64,000 nt of DNA from the NCBI RefSeq assembly GCF_024584805.1, contig NZ_CP075715.1:6233526-6297525 (forward strand), written 5' to 3'. The position numbers and the translations under genes are program-made. Positions 43,401-50,671 of the stretch are shown here, in pieces (the stretch's first letter is position 1; every line of letters starts with the position of its first letter). The DNA comes from Streptomyces sp. FIT100. Its GTDB lineage: Bacteria; Actinomycetota; Actinomycetes; Streptomycetales; Streptomycetaceae. The notes under the pieces were generated by a model. It did no database searches, had not been told where the DNA came from, and worked only from the letters and a program-made list of their open reading frames with translations.

Positions 43401-43450
43401 TGCGCGTCGCCGCGCGTCGCCGCGCGTCGCCGCGCGTCGCCGCGCGAGGC
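43401..43450. repeat. 10-bp tandem repeat (five units) between regulator and PL8 gene
   Basis: Three perfect units of CGCGCGTCGC are flanked by TGCGCGTCGC on the left and CGCGCGAGGC on the right. The period of 10 is close to one helical turn. It lies 40-90 bases upstream of the regulator start, so it could affect that promoter or simply be a slippage product. Confidence 0.9.
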
Positions 43451-43507
43451 CGGGCGACGTGTTCGGAACCCACCCCCCGGGATGATGTTCACTTCTGTTC
43501 GTTTGTG

Positions 43508-43523
43508 GGTCAACTCGTTGACC
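43508..43523. promoter_or_regulatory. Palindromic operator candidate before the second PL8 gene
   Basis: GGTCAACTCGTTGACC has perfect 7-bp arms around TC. It lies about 85 bases upstream of the PL8 start and shares the GGTCAA/TTGACC halves with the repeat at 42059-42101. Confidence 0.6.
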
Positions 43524-43606
43524 GCGGCTTGCGCTCGCCCGGAGCATCTGGAACCGCCGGGCACCACGCCGCGAGCGAACTACCCCGCCAACGGACGGAG
43601 TCCACC

Positions 43607-46006
43607 ATGTCCACTTCCTGGGCGCGCCGCAGCTTCCTGCGCGCAACGGGCGGCACGGCGACGGCCGTCGCCCTCTCGGCCGGCGCATCGGGAAGCCTGC
43701 TGCCCGGAACCGCGCACGCCGCGGGCGGAGCAGCCGCCGTGGCGGCGGCGGACGAATTCGACACGCTGCGCGCGAAGTGGCTGGGCATCCTGCTGGGCTC
43801 CGGGATCGACGCGGCCGTCGAGCCGTTCGCGTCCAAGCTGGCCGCCCTCGGAACCACGGCGTCCGGCTTCCGCTCCACCATGGCCGCGACCGCCGGCTCG
43901 CTCTGGCCGGACCTGCCCTTCGCCCACGGGAACAACATCTCCAGCAACTACAACCGCCTGGGGACCATGGCCCAGGCGTACCTCCAGCCGGGCACCGGAC
44001 TCACAGGCGACACAGCGCTGGCCGCCGACATCGTCGCAGGCGCCGAGCACATGCACACGGAGATCTACAACCCGTCGAAGGCGATGTTCGGCAACAGCTG
44101 GCAGTTCACCATCGGCACCCCCCTCAGCCTGGCCGACCTCTGCGCGCTCATGTACGACGTGCTGACGCCGGACCAGATCGCGAAGTACGCCGCCGCCATC
44201 GACCACTTCATGCCGGCGTCGGACATCCCCAAGTACGCGACCGGGGCCAACCTCACCGACCAGTGCCGTGCCCTCGCCGTTCGTGCCATCACGGAGAAGA
44301 ACGCCGAACTGATCGGACTGGCAAGGGACTTCCTCAGCCCGCTCTTCCCGCTGGTCACCACCGGCGACGGCCTCTACGCCGACGGCTCGTTCATCCAGCA
44401 CCTGTGGGTGCCCTACACCGGCTCCTACGGCGGCGTGATGATCAGCGGCCTGGCCCGGCTGCTCGGCCTCCTCGGCGGATCCAGCTGGGCGATCACCGAC
44501 CCCGGCGTACGCAACATCCTCGACGGCATCGACCACGCCTTCGCCCCGGTCATCTACAACGGCCTGGTGCTGGACGCCGTCAACGGCCGCGCCGTCAGCC
44601 GCCGGTCAACGGCCGGCTACCAGGGGCGCGCCCACGGGATCATGAACTCCGTCCTCGTCATCGCCGAGGGCGCCCCCGCCGACGACGCCGCCCGCTGGCG
44701 CGGCATGGTCAAGGGCTGGCTCCAGCGGGACGCCGCCCACCCGTTCACCGACCACCCCGGCCTCGACGTCACCACGCTCGCCCGGTTCAAGAAGCTGTAC
44801 GAGGACGACTCCGTCAAGGCACTGCCCGAGCCCGCCGGGCACCGGCTCCTCGCCTCCATGGACCGGGCCGTGCACCGCCGCGGGCGCTGGGCCGCCGCCC
44901 TGTCCCTGTACTCCAGCCGCATCCAGCCCTACGAATGCCTCAACGGCGAGCATCTGCACGGCTGGCACACCGGCTCCGGCATGCTCCAGTGGTACGCGGA
45001 CGACGGCCGGAACGAACAGTACGCGGAGGCGTTCTGGCCCACGGTCGACCCGTACCGGCTGCCCGGCACCACCGTCACGAGGAAGCCGCTCGCCGACGGC
45101 GTCGGCGGCGGCTGGGGCACCGGCCGCTCGGACAAGGCGTGGGTGGGCGGCACGACCGACGGCGAGTTCGCCGCCGTCGGGCAGCACCTCAAGGGCGTGG
45201 ACTCCACCCTCGTCGCCAAGAAGTCCTGGTTCTTCCTCGACGACTCGATCGTCTGCCTCGGCGCGGACATCACCGCCACCGACGGACATCCCGCGGAGAC
45301 CGTCGTCGACAACCGCAACCTCGGCACCACCGGCACCAACGCCCTGACCGTGGACGGCCGTCGGCAGCCGGGCGACCAGGGCTGGAGCGGGACCTTCGAC
45401 GACGCCCACTGGGCCCATATCGAGGGCCACGGCGGCTACCTCTTCCCCGGCGGAGCCCGTGTCACCGCCCTGCGCGAGGAGCGGACCGCCGCCTGGAAGG
45501 ACATCAACACCGGCCAGCCCGACACCCCCCACACCCACCGCTACCTGACCCTGCTCGCCGGCCACGGCACCGACCCGACCGAGGCGGCGTACGCGTACGT
45601 CATGCTCCCCACCGCCCGTGCCACCGAGACCGCCCGGCGCGCCAGGGACGGACAGTGGCTGCGGATCCTCGCCAACGACGGCGACCAGCAGGGCATCCAC
45701 GTACAGGAACCGCGGCTGACCGCGGTCAACTTCTGGAACCCCGGCACCCTCGGCGGGATCACCGCCGACGCCCCGGCCGCCGTCCTCGTCCGCGAGCACC
45801 GTGACCGCACGGCGACGATCTGCGTGTCAGACCCGACCCAGCTCGGCACCACCCTGGAGCTCGTCTGGGACCGCCCCGTCCGCAGGGTGCTCACCAAGCC
45901 CCCCACCGTGACCGGCGCCACCACCGGCCGCAGGCTCAGGGTCACTTTCGACGGGCTGGCGGCCACCGCGGGCAGTCCCCAGAAGCTCACCGTCCTGCTG
46001 GGCTGA
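43607..46006 (+). CDS. Exported polysaccharide lyase family 8 protein (second copy)
   Basis: A 799-residue PL8 lyase with a clear Tat signal (ARRSFLRATGGTATAVALSAG, cleaved after AHA). Catalytic features: FGNSWQFTIGTP, Asn in YATGANLTDQCR, His and Tyr in FIQHLWVPYTGSYGG, Arg in NGRAVSR and Glu in NGEHLHGWHTGSG. It is clearly diverged from the copy at 33975-36308, so the two probably cut different linkages or polymers. It is transcribed away from the hybrid regulator and followed 19 bases later by a truncated GH29 gene, repeating the lyase plus fucosidase pairing. The ATG is the first Met before the Tat motif. Confidence 0.93.
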   Translation: MSTSWARRSFLRATGGTATAVALSAGASGSLLPGTAHAAGGAAAVAAADEFDTLRAKWLGILLGSGIDAAVEPFASKLAALGTTASGFRSTMAATAGSLWPDLPFAHGNNISSNYNRLGTMAQAYLQPGTGLTGDTALAADIVAGAEHMHTEIYNPSKAMFGNSWQFTIGTPLSLADLCALMYDVLTPDQIAKYAAAIDHFMPASDIPKYATGANLTDQCRALAVRAITEKNAELIGLARDFLSPLFPLVTTGDGLYADGSFIQHLWVPYTGSYGGVMISGLARLLGLLGGSSWAITDPGVRNILDGIDHAFAPVIYNGLVLDAVNGRAVSRRSTAGYQGRAHGIMNSVLVIAEGAPADDAARWRGMVKGWLQRDAAHPFTDHPGLDVTTLARFKKLYEDDSVKALPEPAGHRLLASMDRAVHRRGRWAAALSLYSSRIQPYECLNGEHLHGWHTGSGMLQWYADDGRNEQYAEAFWPTVDPYRLPGTTVTRKPLADGVGGGWGTGRSDKAWVGGTTDGEFAAVGQHLKGVDSTLVAKKSWFFLDDSIVCLGADITATDGHPAETVVDNRNLGTTGTNALTVDGRRQPGDQGWSGTFDDAHWAHIEGHGGYLFPGGARVTALREERTAAWKDINTGQPDTPHTHRYLTLLAGHGTDPTEAAYAYVMLPTARATETARRARDGQWLRILANDGDQQGIHVQEPRLTAVNFWNPGTLGGITADAPAAVLVREHRDRTATICVSDPTQLGTTLELVWDRPVRRVLTKPPTVTGATTGRRLRVTFDGLAATAGSPQKLTVLLG

Positions 46007-46025
46007 GAGCGGAGGATCCCGGACC

Positions 46026-46694
46026 ATGACCGACACCACCTGGTTCACCGAGGCCCGCCTCGGACTCTTCGTCCACTGGGGCCTGTACGCGCTGCCCGCC
46101 CGCCGGGGCGACAACACCGGCACCTCGGAATGGGTCCAGCGCCACGAGCACACCCACCCCGACGTGTACGCCCGCTACGCCCGCTGGTTCGACCCGGACC
46201 GCTACGACCCGGCGGCCTGGGCCGAGGAGGCGTGGCAGGCCGGCATGCGCTACGCCGTGCTCACCACCAAGCACCACGACGGCTTCTGCCTCTGGGACAG
46301 CGCGTTGACCGACTTCAAGGCCACGAACACCCCGGCCGGGCGCGACCTGGTGCGCCAGTTCACCGACGCCTTCCGGGCGCGCGGCTTCCGCATCGGCTTC
46401 TACCACTCGCTGCTCGACTGGCACCACCCCGACTTCCCCGTGGACGGCAAGCACCCCCTGGACGCGGACGCGTTGGCCCGGACGGACCCGCGCGACATCG
46501 CCGCGTACGCGGAGTACCTGCACGGCCAGGTCCGCGAACTCCTCACCGGCTACGGCCGTATCGACGTGATGTGGTTCGACTTCTCCTACGCGCACGAGCC
46601 GGGGGTGTGGGGCGGCAAGGGCAGTGACGACTGGCGCTCCTCGGAACTGCTCGCCCTCGTGAAGGGGCTGCAGCCGGTTGTTCACAAGGACTGA
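46026..46694 (+). pseudogene. GH29 alpha-L-fucosidase, truncated
   Basis: The first 218 residues of a fucosidase are intact: GLFVHWGLYALP, YAVLTTKHHDGFCLWDS, GFYHSLLDWHHPDF and the nucleophile region DVMWFDFSYAHE. Homology to the full copy at 39658-40935 stops after LVKGLQP, and the frame ends VVHKD-stop. About half the protein, including the second part of the barrel and the C-terminal beta domain, is missing. The break coincides with a fall in GC content at about 46678, so it marks the left edge of an inserted segment. A stable product is unlikely. Confidence 0.85.
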
Positions 46695-46892
46695 GAATTC
46701 AACGCGTTCACGTTGCACTGACGGCAAAGGGCTGGCAACTTCACTGCGTAGATGGTGCACTGGTCATGGTCGTTCCACTGCGACTACCAGTGATTTTGAC
46801 TTCGTAGTACGGGGTTGCGGGAAACTCATCGGACCGCGTGCGGCCGGGGTAGGGGCGACGAGGCTGGGTGGGCTGACTTGCTTGGAGAAGTT

Positions 46893-47903
46893 ATGCCTTT
46901 CATGTCTGCAAAAGCCCTGAGGTGTGTATATCCAAGCGCGATCAGCCCATTCACGCAGCAAGTTGAGGACCAGACACGCGATTGGTGTCTGACTTACGGC
47001 CTCATTGCTGCAGGCGAGACCGAAGACAGGTTCATGAATTGGCGTATGGGACATTTGGCGGGCCGCTCGTACTGGTATGCGAGCCGCAACGGATTGCTCC
47101 TGAACGCCTGCTGGATGGCCTGGTACTTCATCTTTGATGACCAGTTGGACTCGCCGCCATATGCGACGGACCCGGCTCGTGTGGCCGAAATTTGTAGGCG
47201 CCTGAGAGGGATTAGTGAGTCTGAGCGGCCTGGCCAGTCAACTACCCCGGCCGAAAATGCCCTTGCCGACCTCGTCGGCCAGAGCTGCTCAGGAATGTCG
47301 CCCATGTGGATACTTAGATTCCGTAGGCACATTGGTGAATACCTGCTGGGGAACGTGCGCGAAGTGCAGAACCGCAAGGATGTTCAGGTCCCTTCCCTCG
47401 ATCGACTTTGGGAAACGCGCCGCGCCAGCGGGGCGATGGAAATCTGCATCGACATGATTGAGAAGACGCAGCACTTTGAGTTCAGCCCCTCGGAATGGGA
47501 ACTCTCGCGTCTGCGTGAGGCGCGACACCTTACAAGCGATATTGTGCACTTCACTAATGACCTCTACTCGCTTGAGCGAGAAATTTCGCGGCGAGACGTT
47601 AATAACCTGGTCCTGAGCATCTCCCGTGAACGGAATTGCGGGATCAAGGAATCTTGCAGAATCGCAGTCATAATGGTGCGGGATATGATCCAGAGGCTTC
47701 AATCGTGCGAGGTGGAGCTCATGCAATCGACGCATGGTGAAGCGGCGCGAGGCAGGATGGAAAGATTCTTTCTCGGCCTCAACAGCTGGGTGCGAGGAAA
47801 TGTTGATTGGGCTCAGGAAACTCTGCGATATGACGGTGAACACCAGTACATTTCTGAAGATGATCCATGGGGTAACCGTAACAATATAGTCGGGCCCAAG
47901 TGA
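46893..47903 (+). CDS. Class I terpene synthase
   Basis: A 336-residue terpene cyclase with all signature motifs: DDQLD at residues 82-86 (DDxxD, preceded by FIF), sensor Arg R176 at 46 residues before the NSE triad, NSE triad N222/S226/E230 in NDLYSLERE, and the terminal R312-Y313 pair. It should ionise a prenyl diphosphate (size suggests C15 or C20) with three Mg2+ ions and cyclise it; the product cannot be predicted. GGAG lies five bases before ATG 46893. The base composition is visibly lower in GC than the neighbours (58 percent in 47161-47220), with codons such as ATA, AAT and TTT, so the gene was probably acquired. A membrane protein gene follows 49 bases later. Confidence 0.94.
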   Translation: MPFMSAKALRCVYPSAISPFTQQVEDQTRDWCLTYGLIAAGETEDRFMNWRMGHLAGRSYWYASRNGLLLNACWMAWYFIFDDQLDSPPYATDPARVAEICRRLRGISESERPGQSTTPAENALADLVGQSCSGMSPMWILRFRRHIGEYLLGNVREVQNRKDVQVPSLDRLWETRRASGAMEICIDMIEKTQHFEFSPSEWELSRLREARHLTSDIVHFTNDLYSLEREISRRDVNNLVLSISRERNCGIKESCRIAVIMVRDMIQRLQSCEVELMQSTHGEAARGRMERFFLGLNSWVRGNVDWAQETLRYDGEHQYISEDDPWGNRNNIVGPK

Positions 47904-47952
47904 ACTCGGACGATATCCTGCCGGTGTCGGGGTGCTGCGGAGAGGGGTTTTC

Positions 47953-48753
47953 GTGAGAGGGAATTACAGTAGCGCACCTACTGAGATGCCCGTCCCGCAA
48001 ACTGCCCAAGTGGTCTGCACTATCGCGGCAGGCATTGTTATCGCGGTTTCACTATTCTTTGCAATCAGAGATTGGCGGAAGACTCGCTCGCTGTTCTACT
48101 TGGCGCTACTGGCGGGCGCCGCCATCTGTACAACGATGGAACCGATCTGGGACGTTCTAGGTCACCTATGGTACGCCAATAGGGGAGGCCAGTGGGTTGG
48201 GATCCCAGGTGAAGGGCGATCTGTTCCATTGTGGCCCTACGGGGCGTACGTGGGCTACTTTGGGTCTCTGGCCTTTGTGGCCTTCCGAAATCTCCAAAAG
48301 GGAGTAACGAAGAAAACGATTTGGGCTGGCATCGCGGTCGGATTGGTTGCGGACTTTGCTTTTGAGGTGCCAATTTTGGCAACTGATTTCTATGTGTATT
48401 ATGGAGAGCAGGGTCCCACAATTGGAGGGTTGCCGATATATTGGGCATTCCTCAACTCTGCCGGCGCTCTACTTCTGGCATTCCTTCTCCTGAGATTTCA
48501 TTCATTTTTTGCAGGGCGCAGAGCTCTGCTCCTGCTCCTGCTGCCAGCGATGGCCCAGGGCGTCACGAATATCACTGCTGGCTGGCCCATGTTCTTTGTT
48601 CTTACCACTGGGCCTTCGCCGGCAGTTGCCTGGGGTGCCTCCATTGCATCCTGCATTCTTTCGCTGGCGCTCATACAGAAGTTGGCTAGTGCGTTAACGG
48701 CGCCATTGCCAATTTCCGACGTAGCGGCGTTCGCACACAGGACGCGATGCTGA
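47953..48753 (+). CDS. Polytopic membrane protein of unknown function, next to a terpene synthase
   Basis: A 266-residue protein with about seven hydrophobic segments (VVCTIAAGIVIAVSLFFAI, SLFYLALLAGAAICTTM, YGAYVGYFGSLAFVAF, TIWAGIAVGLVADFAFEVPIL, YWAFLNSAGALLLAFLLL, ALLLLLLPAMAQGVTNI, VAWGASIASCILSLALI). Acidic residues lie inside or at the edge of segments (MEPIWDVLG, ADFAFEVP). No family is recognised. The size and seven-helix layout recall integral-membrane terpene cyclases (Pyr4 type), but that is only an analogy. GTG 47953 is preferred, with GGAGAGGGG seven bases upstream. GC is low (43 percent in 48361-48420), and a TTA codon lies at 48694-48696. It shares an operon with the synthase. 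Confidence 0.75.
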   Translation: MRGNYSSAPTEMPVPQTAQVVCTIAAGIVIAVSLFFAIRDWRKTRSLFYLALLAGAAICTTMEPIWDVLGHLWYANRGGQWVGIPGEGRSVPLWPYGAYVGYFGSLAFVAFRNLQKGVTKKTIWAGIAVGLVADFAFEVPILATDFYVYYGEQGPTIGGLPIYWAFLNSAGALLLAFLLLRFHSFFAGRRALLLLLLPAMAQGVTNITAGWPMFFVLTTGPSPAVAWGASIASCILSLALIQKLASALTAPLPISDVAAFAHRTRC

Positions 48754-48779
48754 ACGCGGACGAGATCTGCCAGAGGTCC

Positions 48780-48857
48780 GCCGTGCATCTACGCAACGGC
48801 GTCCGTCTCATCCTCGACGCCGAACCCGACCTGGAAGTCGTCGCCGAAGCTGTCACC
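48780..48857 (+). pseudogene. Response regulator receiver fragment
   Basis: The frame reads HLRNGVRLILDAEPDLEVVAEA, the second half of the first helix and following strand of a NarL-type receiver domain. It is preceded by unrelated codons and followed directly by an epimerase-like segment in the same frame. Only about 25 residues survive. Confidence 0.55.
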
Positions 48858-49187
48858 CGGGCACTCCAGGACCCCGCCATCGACCCGGTCCACTGCGCCG
48901 CGAACGTCGGCGCCCCGCTTGGCGTCGCCACCAACCTCGCCCTCGACCCCTGGTACTTCCGCTGGCTCGCCCGCACCGGCACGCCGCGCGCCGTCTACTA
49001 CAGCTCCTCTGCCGCCTATCCCGTCGCCCTCCAACGCCGTGGTCCGATCCACCGGCTGCCCGAGACCGAAGTCGACCCGGCCCGGCCCGGGCAGCTCGAT
49101 GCGACGTACGGGCTGGCCAAGCTGACCGGCGAACTCCTCGTCCCCTATGCCGAGGCCGAGGGCACCCGTGTGACGGTGCTGCGGCCA
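48858..49187 (+). pseudogene. NAD-dependent epimerase/dehydratase internal fragment
   Basis: In frame after the receiver scrap come PVHCAANVGAPLGVATNLA, YYSSSAAYPVALQ and a YGLAKLTGELL active-site helix with the YxxxK pair, then VTVLRP. These are the middle strands of an extended short-chain dehydrogenase. The Rossmann N-terminus and the C-terminal substrate domain are missing. It ends at a junction near 49188, where an acetyltransferase fragment on the other strand begins. Confidence 0.65.
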
Positions 49188-49189
49188 GC

Positions 49190-49407
49190 GGAGCGAGCGC
49201 GTCCGCGGCGAGGGCGTCGGCATCGCCGCGCAGCAGCGCGTGCTTCCCGGCCGAGACGGCAACCGTCCGCGGCCGCTCGGGCCGGTCCACCCAGCAGTGG
49301 CCGAGTCCGGTGGTGAGGACATGCTCGGCCAGTGCCCCGGGCCCCGGTGCTCCGGCGGGGAACCACCGGGCGAGCGAAGGCAGTTGGCGCGGTGCAAACG
49401 GGATCAT
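49190..49407 (-). pseudogene. GNAT-family N-acetyltransferase N-terminal fragment
   Basis: From the ATG at 49407 the minus strand reads LPSLARWFPAGAPGPGALAEHVLTTG, CWVDRPERPRTVAVSAG and LLRGDADALAADALAPLA, resembling the N-terminal part of a Streptomyces GNAT-type protein. Homology stops at about 49190, exactly where the epimerase fragment of the opposite strand ends, and the acetyl-CoA binding domain is absent. It is a truncated relic. Confidence 0.55.
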
Positions 49408-49544
49408 GGGCGTCCGTCGCGGTCAGTGTGGGGAGGCTCGCCGGTCCTGGCCGGGCCGCCCCTCGGGTGATCAGCGCTGCCCGGCCTTGCGGCCGTGGGT
49501 CGCTTTCTTCTTGCGCGCGCTTCGACAAGCGCGGGGCAGGTCGT

Positions 49545-50381
49545 TCAGGCGGATTGGCCGACGAGGACGTCGGCGAGTTTGGTGAGGCGCTTGACGGTGC
49601 GTTCTTCGGTGGAGCCCGGCGCCGGTTCGACACGCTGGTCGCGGTCGTAATAGGCGCCGTTGACGATCTCGACCGAGGGGTCGCACAGCCGCACGATGTT
49701 GGCGGCGCCCGCGGCCGGCGTGGCGCCTTCGTGGGCGTAGAGGGGGAGCAGGTCGGTCGCGCAGATGCCGGGGTGGACGGAGACGGCCGTCACGCGCGGG
49801 TCGGCGGCGAAGACGGTCAGTGCCAGCTGTGACTGGGCGTAGGCAGCCAGGCGGGAGTAGCGGCGGGCCCGGTTGGGGTCGCTCCACTGGATGGAGCCGG
49901 TGCGGTGCAGGGAGGACGACACGTTGATGACACGGCCACCGGGGTCGCTGGTCAGGGCCTGCTCCAGGAGGTTGGTGAGCAGGTAGTGGGCGAGGAAGTT
50001 GACCTGGAAGGCGAGTTCGTTGCCGTCGGCGGTGACGGTGTGGCGCTCGGGCGCGGCGACGGCGGCGTTGTTGACGAGGACGTCCAGGTGCGGGTGCTCG
50101 GCGACCACCCGGGCCGCCATCGTTTCGACCTCTTCGAGGCGGGAGAAGTCCGCGGCGAAGGCACATACCCGCTCGGCGGGGATGCCGACCGTAGCGACGA
50201 GGCCGTCTGCCGCGGCCTGGGCCTCCTCGGCCGTCCGGCCGTGGACGAGGACGGTGGCGCCGCTCTGGGCGAGCAGCTTGGCGGTCTCGTAGCCGATGCC
50301 TGAGGTGGCTCCGGTGACGAGCGCGATACAGGAGGACAGGGGGGACAGGGGGGACAGGGGGGACAGGGAGGAGTCGGACAT
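49545..50381 (-). CDS. SDR-family oxidoreductase lacking the catalytic lysine
   Basis: A 278-residue short-chain dehydrogenase with a good NAD(P) site (LVTGATSGIG, residues 21-30; VNNAAVA, 103-109) and catalytic Ser region (INVSSSLHR). The active-site tetrad is altered: the helix reads Y181-A-Q-S-Q185, so the Lys that positions the cofactor ribose and lowers the Tyr pKa is Gln. It may bind cofactor without normal catalysis. The N-terminus carries three LSP repeats and one LSS from a 9-bp tandem repeat (50331-50366). The ATG at 50381 has only a weak GGAT upstream. A role in the neighbouring potassium locus is not evident. Confidence 0.85.
   Translation of the reverse strand: MSDSSLSPLSPLSPLSSCIALVTGATSGIGYETAKLLAQSGATVLVHGRTAEEAQAAADGLVATVGIPAERVCAFAADFSRLEEVETMAARVVAEHPHLDVLVNNAAVAAPERHTVTADGNELAFQVNFLAHYLLTNLLEQALTSDPGGRVINVSSSLHRTGSIQWSDPNRARRYSRLAAYAQSQLALTVFAADPRVTAVSVHPGICATDLLPLYAHEGATPAAGAANIVRLCDPSVEIVNGAYYDRDQRVEPAPGSTEERTVKRLTKLADVLVGQSA
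50331..50366 (-). repeat. 9-bp tandem repeat at the SDR gene 5' end
   Basis: Four units of CTGTCCCCC (last one CTGTCCTCC) encode LSP-LSP-LSP-LSS directly before the first strand of the Rossmann fold. Nine-base units keep the frame on slippage. Confidence 0.9.
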
Positions 50382-50623
50382 GATTCATCCATGAGGGTGT
50401 AGGTACGAAGAAGGGGCGCCGGACCAGGTCACGGCGCCCCGAGGACTACGGAAAACGCGTCAGCGCGAGTCGAGGCTCAGCGGGTCTTCAGGCGGGCGTT
50501 TCCGGGCAGCGGGGCACGCGACGGGGCGCCGGATTCGGCGGCCGGTCGAGAAGGAGCCACTCGCTGTTCACAACGCCCATCGAACCCGGACCGGATCGCC
50601 CGTCCAAGCTCTGGAGCCTTTCC

Positions 50624-50661
50624 CTGACGCCCTTCTGACGCCCTCTGACGCCCTTCTGACG
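50624..50661 (+). promoter_or_regulatory. Array of four CTGACG hexamers at helical phase
   Basis: CTGACG occurs at 50624, 50635, 50645 and 50656, spaced 11, 10 and 11 bases, just beyond the 3' end of kdpB. The same hexamer family (TTGACG/CTGACG) forms phased arrays upstream of kdpB and of kdpF/antiporter. Direct repeats at this spacing are what OmpR/PhoB-type regulators such as KdpE bind. Here the array adjoins no intact kdp gene start, so it may be a relic of a lost promoter. Confidence 0.5.
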
Positions 50662-50671
50662 GCCGTGCGGA

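Noticed and set aside
43401..43450. Tandem repeat considered as a CRISPR remnant
   Set aside because: Units are 10 bp and directly adjacent with no spacers; there are no cas genes.
46695..48760. Search for an integrase, tRNA or att direct repeats bounding the terpene island
   Set aside because: None found: no tRNA-like sequence, no recombinase frame, and no matching direct repeats at the two composition breaks.
50401..50671. Search for a kdpC remnant downstream of kdpB
   Set aside because: The region holds only short frames and the CTGACG array; no KdpC motif could be seen in any frame.
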